Part shown: in pieces, positions 1-6,786 of the stretch | Numbering within the stretch: position 1 is the first letter of the stretch | Layout of the letters: each line of letters begins with the position of its first letter | Assembly: GCF_001422365.1 (NCBI RefSeq) | Contig: NZ_LMMT01000036.1 | Coordinates: forward strand, 3,823-67,822 | Direction: 5' to 3' | Length of the DNA: 64,000 nt | Origin: Pseudorhodoferax sp. Leaf265 | GTDB lineage: Bacteria; Pseudomonadota; Gammaproteobacteria; Burkholderiales; Burkholderiaceae_C | Program-made: the position numbers and the translations under genes | Notes under the pieces: generated by a model | What the model saw: the letters and a program-made list of their open reading frames with translations, nothing else | Databases searched by the model: none | What the model was told of the DNA's origin: nothing

Positions 1-1037
1 GTGGTCAGCGCGGCCACGCCAGCCGTCGTCAGCGCGGCCACGCTGGCCGTGCTCAGCGCGGCGACCTGGGTGGTCGTCAGCGCGGCCACGCCGGCCGTCG
101 TCAGGGCCGCGACCTGGTTGGTGCGCAACACGGCCACGTCACGCGTTTCCAACGCCGCCACCTGGGCGGTGGTCAGCGCGGCGATGCCGGCCGTCGTGAT
201 CGCACCGACCTGCGTCGTCGTCAGGGCTTCGACCTGCGCCGTGGTCAGCAGCGCGGCGACCTGGGTGGTCGTCAGCGCGGCCACGCCGGCCGTCGTCAGG
301 GCCGCGACCTGGTTGGTGCGCAACACGGCCACGTCACGCGTTTCCAGTGCCGCAACCTGCGCCGTGCTCAGCGCGGCGATGCCGGCCGTGCTCAGCGCGT
401 TGACCTGGGCGGTCGTCAGCGCCTCGACCTGCGCCGTCGTCAATGCCGCCACCGCCGTGGTCTGCAGCACCGCGATGTTGGCGGTGTTGATGGCGCCCAC
501 CTGGGCTGTCGTCAGCGCGGCGATGTCGGCGGTGTTGAGTGCCGTGATCTGGGATGTGCGCAGCACCGCGATGTCCCGCGTCTCCAGCGCCACGACCTGC
601 GCCGTGCTCAGCGCGCCGAGCTGCGCAGTGCCCAGCGCCTGCACCTGGGCGGTGGTCAGTTCCTGGATCTGGGTGGTCGTCAGCGCGGCGATGCTGGCGG
701 TGCTCAGCACGGCGATGGAGCCCGTGCCCAGCGCACCGATCTGCGTGGTCGTGAGGGCCGCGACCGCGGCCGTGTTCAAGGCCGCGACCTGGGTGGTGCG
801 CAAAGCCGCCACGTCGCGCGTTTCCAGCGCAGCGATCTGCGTCGTCGTCAGCGCGGCAATGTTGGAGGTGCTGAACGCCTGGACCTGATTGGTCTGGAGA
901 GCCACCACCTGCACCGTGGTCAGGGCCTGGGTCTGCGCCGTCGTGAACGCCGCGATGTCCGCCGTGTTCAAGGACTGGATCTGGGCGGTCGTGAGCGCGG
1001 CGATCTGCTCGGTGGTCAGGCCACTGATGTTGCTCAT
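1..1037 (-). CDS. Octapeptide-repeat protein, probable type I secretion substrate (partial, runs off left edge)
   Basis: An ATG at 1037, preceded by AGAGAG six bases upstream, opens a minus-strand frame with no stop before the window edge (about 345 codons). After a short head (MSNISGLTTEQIAAL) the whole visible protein is about 43 tandem eight-residue units with consensus A-A-L-T-T-x-Q-[I/V]. Recurrent variants are A-A-L-E-T-R-D-V, A-x-L-R-T-x-Q-V and A-A-L-N-T-A-A-V. Leu and Ile/Val fall at fixed positions, so a regular solenoid or short-helix repeat is plausible, but the fold is inference. It lies in the same orientation behind HlyB- and HlyD-type genes. Exporters of that class usually sit beside their substrate, so I infer a large secreted or surface protein whose C-terminal secretion signal lies outside the window. 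The plus strand is also open here because of the codon repetition; that Ala/Val-rich reading is a shadow. Confidence 0.8.
   Translation of the reverse strand, partial: MSNISGLTTEQIAALTTAQIQSLNTADIAAFTTAQTQALTTVQVVALQTNQVQAFSTSNIAALTTTQIAALETRDVAALRTTQVAALNTAAVAALTTTQIGALGTGSIAVLSTASIAALTTTQIQELTTAQVQALGTAQLGALSTAQVVALETRDIAVLRTSQITALNTADIAALTTAQVGAINTANIAVLQTTAVAALTTAQVEALTTAQVNALSTAGIAALSTAQVAALETRDVAVLRTNQVAALTTAGVAALTTTQVAALLTTAQVEALTTTQVGAITTAGIAALTTAQVAALETRDVAVLRTNQVAALTTAGVAALTTTQVAALSTASVAALTTAGVAALT
61..150. repeat. 90-bp exact direct repeat, copy 1 (inside repeat-protein gene)
   Basis: These 90 bases recur identically at 256-345. The copies lie 195 bp apart, which is eight 24-bp units plus one extra codon. 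Exact identity against the looser similarity of neighbouring units indicates a recent internal duplication. It spans just under four octapeptides, including the ETRD variant. Confidence 0.9.
256..345. repeat. 90-bp exact direct repeat, copy 2 (inside repeat-protein gene)
   Basis: Identical to 61-150. On the coding (minus) strand this copy is the upstream one. The extra codon near 248-250 (two consecutive CTG codons) shifts the otherwise strict 24-bp phase between the copies while keeping the frame. Confidence 0.9.
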
Positions 1038-1303
1038 GTTGGGCTCTCTTCGTAGTCAGTTCATGCGCACAAACACGTGTGCAGTTTTAGTGGACAAATT
1101 AGACCACCAAAGTGACCGCCATGTGCTTGCTTTTCAGGAGGGGCGACGCTTCTGAGCGTCAAACCACTGCGCGCGCCGCCACCTCCGCACTACGTCATGG
1201 CGACCGTGACGCAGGAAAACTTGAATGCTGCCTGACCTAATTTGCAGATTTATATGTTCTTAACCTGAACAGACACTTTTCGTTGCATTCAAGCCACAAA
1301 ATG
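1038..1303 (-). promoter_or_regulatory. AT-richer leader region of the repeat-protein gene
   Basis: This 266-bp gap separates the HlyD-type gene from the repeat-protein gene. It is visibly richer in A/T than its surroundings (for example 1236-1265). It contains a perfect 6-4-6 inverted repeat at 1145-1160 (GACGCT/AGCGTC) and the palindrome ACACGTGT at 1073-1080. No convincing paired -35/-10 boxes are seen. The gap length suggests that the repeat gene can be transcribed separately from the exporter genes. Confidence 0.35.
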
Positions 1304-2647
1304 TCACCGTGGCTCACGAATGGCTTCGTCCAGCCCCTTGGTCAAAGGCCAGGCCAGGTAGGACATGACCGAGCGCCGCCCGACCACGATCTCGGCATCC
1401 AGCGTCATGCCGGGCAGGAGGCGCGCACTCTCGGCCATGTTCTTGAGCGCCGCGTCGCCCAGCGTCAACCGCGCCAGGTAATAGGCATCGCTGCCACTGC
1501 GCGCGCCCGGGTCGCGCTGGAAGGCGTCCTCGCTGATGGTGCGCACCTCGCCATCCAGCGTGCCGTGGCGCTGGAACGGGAAGGTGGCGACCTTCACGTG
1601 GGCATGGTCGCCGCGCCGGATGTAGCCCACGTCGGCCGCCTCGACCTGCACCTCGGCCTCGAGCTGCACGTTGAGCGGCACCAGCGTGAAGAAGGTCTCG
1701 GCTTCGCGCACGACCGAGCCCGGCGAGAGCTTGGCGATCTCCAGCACCACGGCGTCCTGCGGCGCGAGCAGGGTCACGAGGTTCTGGCGGCGTTCTGCCT
1801 TCTGCAGCTGCTCGCGCACGCTGTCCCGCTCGCGCGAGGCCGTCAGCAGGTCCTCCATGGTCTTTTGCCGCCAGCCCTTCTCAAAGGCGGTCTGTTCGGC
1901 ATCGAAGGCGGCCAGCTCGCGGCGCAGCTCCTGCTCGCGGCTGACGGCCAGTTCCAGCTCGCGCGCGACCTCCTTGGTGCGCTGCTGGGCTTCCAGCAGC
2001 TGCAGCGGCGAGCCCAGCTTCTGCGCCACCATGCGCTCCTGCATGGCCTCGATCTCGCGCAGCGACTTCAGGCGCGAGGCCACCAGCGCCTGGTCCTGCC
2101 GGTTGGTGGCCAGGGCGGCACGCAGCTTGGCCGCCGTCTCGGCCAGCTTGCGCTGCTGCGCCTGGTAGTTGGCCTGGCGCTCGACCAGCAAGGTGGCCTG
2201 CAGTTGCGCATCCGCATCGCCTTGGGCGGGCCCGCGGACGACGGCCTTGCCCGACAGTTCCTGCTGCAGGCGCTGCACCTGGGTCTGCAGGCTGGCCAGA
2301 CGCACGCGCAGCTGGGATTCGTCGGCCTGTGTGAACGTGGCGTCCAGGGACGCCAGCGCATCGCCCTTGCGCACGACCTGGCCCACCCGCACGGCGACGT
2401 TCTGCACCACGCCGGTCTCCAGCGGTTGCACCACGACATTGGGCAGCGGATTGACGAGCCGGCCCTTGGCCACGACGACCTGGTCGATCTGCGACAGGCA
2501 GGCCCAGGCGACGAAGGCCACGACAGCCAGCACCAGCGCGTGCAGCGTGAGCCGCGCCAGGCGCGGCACCGGACTGCGCTCGATCTCGTCGGCGTCGGGC
2601 AGGTAGGCGACGGCGGTGGCGTCGCGGTCGCGCTTGAACCAGTTCAT
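1304..2647 (-). CDS. HlyD-family type I secretion membrane fusion protein
   Basis: Predicted periplasmic adaptor (447 aa) linking an inner-membrane ABC exporter to an outer-membrane TolC channel. The order of parts fits the family: a short cytoplasmic N-terminus, one membrane helix at about residues 33-52, a lipoyl-like half-motif at about 60-105 (ETGVVQNVAVRVGQVVRKGD), long coiled-coil arms to about residue 300, and a beta-barrel C-terminus with the typical GMTLDAEIVVGRRS segment. The ATG at 2647 is chosen because GGAGG lies five to six bases upstream. A longer reading to 2800 lacks any HlyD homology. It lies 183 bp downstream of the HlyB-type gene and upstream of the repeat-protein gene. 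No TolC gene is in the window. Confidence 0.93.
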   Translation of the reverse strand: MNWFKRDRDATAVAYLPDADEIERSPVPRLARLTLHALVLAVVAFVAWACLSQIDQVVVAKGRLVNPLPNVVVQPLETGVVQNVAVRVGQVVRKGDALASLDATFTQADESQLRVRLASLQTQVQRLQQELSGKAVVRGPAQGDADAQLQATLLVERQANYQAQQRKLAETAAKLRAALATNRQDQALVASRLKSLREIEAMQERMVAQKLGSPLQLLEAQQRTKEVARELELAVSREQELRRELAAFDAEQTAFEKGWRQKTMEDLLTASRERDSVREQLQKAERRQNLVTLLAPQDAVVLEIAKLSPGSVVREAETFFTLVPLNVQLEAEVQVEAADVGYIRRGDHAHVKVATFPFQRHGTLDGEVRTISEDAFQRDPGARSGSDAYYLARLTLGDAALKNMAESARLLPGMTLDAEIVVGRRSVMSYLAWPLTKGLDEAIREPR

Positions 2648-2777
2648 GCCTGCCTCCACACGTGCTGCGCAACGCACGCAGCCCAATGCGCCGGCACGCA
2701 GGCAGAGGTGCCAGAGGCCGCGGAGCAGGCCATGCAAGCGCGACCGCGGAACTGGCGCTGCCAGGCCGCAGGATGCG

Positions 2778-2827
2778 CCCCCTGGGGGGTATGCGCGCAC
2801 ACGCAGTGCGCGCGAAACGGGGGGTAT
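2778..2827. repeat. G-run/hairpin element between exporter genes
   Basis: Within the 183-bp hlyB-hlyD gap lies a C5-T-G6 inverted block (2778-2789), then a perfect 8-bp stem with a 5-base loop (2793-2813, GCGCGCAC/GTGCGCGC). GGGGGGTAT occurs on both sides (2784-2792 and 2819-2827). The layout resembles intergenic palindromic repeats of Comamonadaceae genomes. A role in mRNA stability or partial termination is possible but not shown. Confidence 0.5.
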
Positions 2828-2830
2828 CGC

Positions 2831-5002
2831 TTACACATGGCTGGTCTGCTGGTGCCACAGGGTCTGGTACGTTTCGCAGCGCGTGAGCAACTCTGCGTGG
2901 CGGCCCTGGTCCACCAGCTTGCCCTGCTGCATGACCAGGATGGCGTGCGCATTGACCAGCGTGGAGAGCCGGTGCGAGATCATGATGACCGTGCGCCCGA
3001 CCGCGATCTGCGACAGGTTGCGGATGAAGATGGCCTCGCTCTCGGGGTCCAGCGCGCTGGCGGCTTCGTCCAGGATCAGGATGCGCGGGCGCGTCAGCAG
3101 CGCGCGTGCGATCGACAGGCGCTGCTTCTGCCCGCCCGAGAGGTTGGCGGCGTTCTCCTCCAGCAGCGTGTTGTAGCCCTGCGGCAGCCGCTCGATGAAT
3201 TCGGCCGCGCCGGAGGCCTCGGCGGCCGCCACGATGTCCTCGAACGAGGCCTCGGGCCGCGCCACCGACAGGTTCTCGCGCACGGTGCCGCGGAACAGGA
3301 AGTTCTCCTGCAGCACCACGCCGATCTGGCGGCGCAGGTGGGCCAGCTCGATCTCGCGCGCATCCACGCGGTCGAAGCGCACCACGCCCTCCTGCACGCT
3401 GTACAGCCCCTGGATCAGCTTGGTCAGCGTGGTCTTGCCCGAGCCGCTGCGCCCGACGATGCCGACCACGGCGCCGGCGGGAATTGTGAAGCTCGCGCGG
3501 TCCAGCGCGGCGACGCTGGAGCCCGGGTAGCGGAAGCTCACGGCGTCGAAGGTCACGGCACCGCCCAACTGTGGCCGCAGCCCGCCGGCGCCGGCCGAGC
3601 CCTCGGATGGCCGGTTCATGACCTCGCCCAGCATGTGCACGGCCAGCGCCGTCTCCTGGTATTCGTTGACCAGGCCGACGATGGCGATCAGCGGCTGCAC
3701 CACGCGGCCGGCCAGCATCTGAAAGCCGATCAGCGCGCCGACCGAGAGCTCACCGTCGAACACCAGCTGCGCGCCGAACGCGATGATCACCACGGGCAGC
3801 AGCTTGCCCAGGAAGTCGGTGATGGCCGCGCCCGTGATCGCGATCTTGCCGACGCGGAACTGCATGTTGATGGACTGCGCCGAGCGCTGGTCCCACAGCC
3901 GGCGCTGGGCCGGCTCGATGGCCAGCGCCTTGACCGTGCGCATGCCATGGATGGTCTCCACCAGCATGGCCTGGCGCGCGCCCTCGGCGTTGTACAGGTC
4001 GTTGAGCCGGCGCCGGAACACCGGCACCATGACCGCGACCACGCAGGCGATCAGCGCTGTGAAAGCCAGCGTGACCAGCGCCAGCTTCATCGAGTAGGCG
4101 AACAGGATGGGCAGGAAAACGACCAGCGAGGTCGCGTCCAGCACCGTGAAGAACATGCGGCCCGTGAGGAAGGCACGGATCTTCTCCACCTGCTGCATGT
4201 GGCGCGTGATCACGCCGGCGGTGGTGGTCTCGAAGTAGTCGATCGGCAGCGACAGCAGCTTGGCGAAGGTGCGCCGTGTGAGCCGCATGTCGATCTTGTT
4301 GGTGGCCGACAAGGTGAGCAGCTGGCGCAGGAAGCCGAACAGCGCATCGAACAGCAGTGCGATGACCACGCCCACGGCCAGCACCCAGAGCGTGGACATG
4401 CTCTGGTGCACCAGCACCTTGTCGATCACGAGCTGAAAGAAGATCGGCGAGGCCAGCGCCAGCAGGTGCATGGCCAGCGCCGCGATGGCGATGTCGCGCA
4501 GCGCGGCCTTCTGCTTCATGATCTCCGGCACGAACCAGCGCAGGCCGAAGCGCTGCTGCGCCTCGGGCAGCGCGTGCAGGCGCTTGAGCAGGTAGACCTC
4601 GCCTTGCCAGAGCGCGGCGAAGGCGGCGCGCTCGAACAGCCGCACCTCGGTCGGGCGTTCCGACTGCGGGTCCAGCACGGCCACCTGGCCGCCCGGCTTG
4701 CCGTCGGTTGCGGGCGCACCGGCATCGCGCTTGGCGCCCACGACGATCACGCAGCGGCCATCGGCCAGCCGTGCGATCAGCGGGAACACGCCCTGCTGCG
4801 CCAGCAGGCCGGCCCAGCCCATGCGCTCATGGCTGGCCTTGAGCCCGATGTCGCTGGCGATGCGCAACAACGTGGCCGGCGCCGGTTCCTCGGCGCCCAG
4901 CGCGTAGTCCTCGATCAAGCGTTCCGGATTGATCGGCAGTTGGTGGTGCTGCGCGACCGCGGCGAGGCACTGGATGGTGGAATGGGCAAAGCGGTCGGGC
5001 AT
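2831..5002 (-). CDS. HlyB-type type I secretion ABC transporter with degenerate C39-like domain
   Basis: 723-residue fusion of an N-terminal peptidase-C39-like domain (about 1-130), six membrane helices (about 155-435) and an ATPase domain (about 470-723). The ATPase shows Walker A GRSGSGKTT (about 516), signature LSGGQKQR (about 617), Walker B ILILDEA (about 638) and the SHR switch. Aligned by eye to E. coli HlyB, the catalytic Cys position reads Ser (HSTIQ) and the catalytic His position reads Cys (DGRCVIVV). The N-domain should therefore bind substrate without cutting it, as in RTX-type exporters. ATG 5002 is chosen because the peptidase-like fold begins there (MPDRFAHST); an open extension to 5347 has no matching sequence. 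It is followed by the HlyD-type adaptor and the repeat protein. Confidence 0.94.
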   Translation of the reverse strand: MPDRFAHSTIQCLAAVAQHHQLPINPERLIEDYALGAEEPAPATLLRIASDIGLKASHERMGWAGLLAQQGVFPLIARLADGRCVIVVGAKRDAGAPATDGKPGGQVAVLDPQSERPTEVRLFERAAFAALWQGEVYLLKRLHALPEAQQRFGLRWFVPEIMKQKAALRDIAIAALAMHLLALASPIFFQLVIDKVLVHQSMSTLWVLAVGVVIALLFDALFGFLRQLLTLSATNKIDMRLTRRTFAKLLSLPIDYFETTTAGVITRHMQQVEKIRAFLTGRMFFTVLDATSLVVFLPILFAYSMKLALVTLAFTALIACVVAVMVPVFRRRLNDLYNAEGARQAMLVETIHGMRTVKALAIEPAQRRLWDQRSAQSINMQFRVGKIAITGAAITDFLGKLLPVVIIAFGAQLVFDGELSVGALIGFQMLAGRVVQPLIAIVGLVNEYQETALAVHMLGEVMNRPSEGSAGAGGLRPQLGGAVTFDAVSFRYPGSSVAALDRASFTIPAGAVVGIVGRSGSGKTTLTKLIQGLYSVQEGVVRFDRVDAREIELAHLRRQIGVVLQENFLFRGTVRENLSVARPEASFEDIVAAAEASGAAEFIERLPQGYNTLLEENAANLSGGQKQRLSIARALLTRPRILILDEAASALDPESEAIFIRNLSQIAVGRTVIMISHRLSTLVNAHAILVMQQGKLVDQGRHAELLTRCETYQTLWHQQTSHV

Positions 5003-5050
5003 GTTGGATCCTGGCCCCTCGGGGCCGGGCCGAATTTCAGCACGAGCCGC

Positions 5051-5066
5051 CGGGCGCCAACGCCCG
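5051..5066 (-). terminator. Hairpin downstream of the CitE-like gene
   Basis: CGGGCG-CCAA-CGCCCG forms a perfect 6-bp stem in the 85-bp gap after the CitE-like gene. A second stem (GGCCCC/GGGGCC, about 5012-5025) lies closer to the exporter start. There is no T-run, so termination would be Rho-assisted or weak. Confidence 0.3.
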
Positions 5067-5087
5067 ACCAGACCGCCGTTCGGACCG

Positions 5088-5897
5088 CTAGTCGGCTGGA
5101 CGCGCTTCCGCCAGGATCGCCTGCGCAAGCAGCGCGATGGGCTTGTCAACCATCTTGCCGTCCACCGTGACCGCGCCCAGCGGCCCGGCGGCCAGCGCCG
5201 CGACCACGCGTTCGGCCCAGGCCACCTCGGCGGCCGAGGGTGCAAAGCCCTGGTGCACGCCCGCCACCTGCTTGGGATGGATGCACAGCTTGGCACCGAA
5301 GCCGAAGCGGCGCGAACGCCGCACATCGCTGTCGAGCTGGGCCGCATCGTCGATGGCCACGGACACGCCGTCGATGGGCGCAGCGATGCCGGCCAGGCGC
5401 GACACCAGCACGAGCTGCGTGCGCACGCTGTGCATCTCCTCGCCCTCGCCCTGGATGCCCGAATCGGACATGAAGTCCACCGAGCCGAAGGCCAGCCGCA
5501 ATACGCGCGGCACGCGCGCGATGGCCTGGGCGGCGAACCAGCCGGCCACCGTCTCCACGAGCGGGATCAGCCACTGGTCCTGGCGCAACCGAACGGCCAG
5601 TTGCGCCAGACCGTCGGCGTCCTGGGCCTTGGGCACCATGAAGCCACGCACCATGGGTGCGTCCAGCAGGCTGCAGTCCTCGGCGAACCAGGCCGTGTCG
5701 GCCGGGTTGATGCGCACCCACACCGGCTGGCTGGCCTGCGCCAGCCACTGGCGCACGGCCGCGCGCGCCTGCGGCTTGCGCTCGGGCTGCACTGCGTCTT
5801 CCAGATCCAGGATCACGCCGTGGGCGCCGCTGGCCAGGGCCTTGTCGAAGCGCTCGGGCCGGTCGCCGGGCACGAACAGGTAACTGCGTTCTTGCAT
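5088..5897 (-). CDS. HpcH/HpaI aldolase/citrate lyase (CitE-like) family protein
   Basis: 269-residue TIM-barrel lyase of the CitE-like group, which acts on CoA thioesters of hydroxy acids or as a malyl/citramalyl-CoA lyase. Visible family marks are the opening RSYLFVPGDRPERFDKALASG, DLEDAV (metal and phosphate region), IPLVETV, the GSVDFMSD loop and the C-terminal CIHPKQV. The ATG at 5897 is preferred over the TTG at 5903 because GGGGTGA sits seven bases before the ATG and only two before the TTG. It diverges from the PEP-CTERM gene. No citrate lyase alpha or gamma subunit is present, so it is a stand-alone CitE-like enzyme with unknown substrate. Confidence 0.88.
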   Translation of the reverse strand: MQERSYLFVPGDRPERFDKALASGAHGVILDLEDAVQPERKPQARAAVRQWLAQASQPVWVRINPADTAWFAEDCSLLDAPMVRGFMVPKAQDADGLAQLAVRLRQDQWLIPLVETVAGWFAAQAIARVPRVLRLAFGSVDFMSDSGIQGEGEEMHSVRTQLVLVSRLAGIAAPIDGVSVAIDDAAQLDSDVRRSRRFGFGAKLCIHPKQVAGVHQGFAPSAAEVAWAERVVAALAAGPLGAVTVDGKMVDKPIALLAQAILAEARPAD

Positions 5898-6053
5898 TCT
5901 CAAATCACCCCTTCTTCAATTGCATACATAAAAAATCGCAACTACGTCACATCCGGCACCGGACCGCGCAGATGGAACACCAAATTCCACACATAAGTAA
6001 TCCATCTATCTTTGTATGCTTCATCTCTCTTTTGCGCACCACCCGAGACTCCC
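5898..6053. promoter_or_regulatory. Divergent intergenic region with paired GCATACA half-sites
   Basis: This A/T-rich 156-bp region separates the CitE-like gene from the PEP-CTERM gene. GCATACA (5922-5928) and its reverse complement TGTATGC (6013-6019) lie next to the two gene starts, about 85 bp apart. Such half-sites could be operators for a GntR-type regulator, but none is encoded beside them. Confidence 0.3.
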
Positions 6054-6758
6054 ATGAACCTGCAAAGCATCCTCGCCACCGCCGCTCTTTCCGCCTGTCT
6101 GGCCGCCCCCGCAAGCGCCACAGTCGTCCAGGGCACGATGACTTCCACCAACTACTTCTCGGGATACATGGGTGACATGACAGGGGTGACCACCGTGTCG
6201 GGCAACGAGACCCTCCCCGACACCCTGTTCGCCATCTGCATCGAGCACTCGGCCCAATTTCCGGGCTGGACCACCGCCTACCAGTACACGCTGACCGATT
6301 CCTTCGCCCCGTTCCTGAAGAATCCGGGCACGGTCGACATGGCCACGGCGCTGTTGCACTACGTGATCGACGGGTACTACGCCTCCCTGATGCAGGGCAG
6401 CTACGGCCCGGCCGCCGGCTACGGCCTCAACCTCGCGGTGTGGCAAGTGACCAACTTCGACGGCACGCAGGCCAGCATGGACACCAAGCCCAACCAGTAC
6501 GACAGCGACCCGAACGGCTCCTACGCCCTCTACACCCTGATCATGGGCGACGTGAACGACAACTACGCGTCCATCTCGCCCAGCTACCGCTCGACCCGCT
6601 ACGACATCCGCTTCCTGGAGCAAGACGATCCCGAGATCCAGTCGATGGCCATCATCACCGAGCGCGACAACGAAGTGCCGGAGCCCTCGTCGCTGGCGCT
6701 GCTGCTGGCCGGCGGCATCGGCCTGGCGGCCCGCGCACGGCGCAAGTACCAAGCCTGA
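6054..6758 (+). CDS. PEP-CTERM sorting domain-containing secreted protein
   Basis: 234-residue exported protein. A signal peptide ends at about residue 22 (ACLAAPASA). The body is polar and Tyr/Asp-rich and contains two widely spaced Cys-free segments. The C-terminus is a classical PEP-CTERM tag: VPEPSSLALLLAGGIGLAAR followed by ARRK. Proteins with this tag are processed by an exosortase (EpsH/XrtA) and often belong to exopolysaccharide systems. No exosortase or EPS gene lies in this window. ATG 6054 is used because the signal peptide begins there; an upstream frame to 6012 would only add residues before it. The function of the body is not recognised. Confidence 0.85.
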   Translation: MNLQSILATAALSACLAAPASATVVQGTMTSTNYFSGYMGDMTGVTTVSGNETLPDTLFAICIEHSAQFPGWTTAYQYTLTDSFAPFLKNPGTVDMATALLHYVIDGYYASLMQGSYGPAAGYGLNLAVWQVTNFDGTQASMDTKPNQYDSDPNGSYALYTLIMGDVNDNYASISPSYRSTRYDIRFLEQDDPEIQSMAIITERDNEVPEPSSLALLLAGGIGLAARARRKYQA

Positions 6759-6786
6759 GCCACGCCGCGCACGCATCGCCGTGCGC

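Noticed and set aside
1-1030. CRISPR-like array (24-bp period)
   Set aside because: There are no unique spacers; the period is a coding repeat of eight codons.
1-1155. Plus-strand open frames at 1-888 (Ala/Val-rich, 295 aa) and 889-1155
   Set aside because: They are the complement of the octapeptide-repeat gene. The minus strand has a Shine-Dalgarno, a clean repeat consensus and the right operon context.
1283-5170. Very long plus-strand frame (1295 aa, His/Gln/Arg-rich)
   Set aside because: It is antisense to the HlyD- and HlyB-type genes and has the composition of a GC-rich shadow frame.
5898-5903. TTG start for the CitE-like gene at 5903
   Set aside because: Spacing to GGGGTGA would be only two bases; ATG 5897 has seven.
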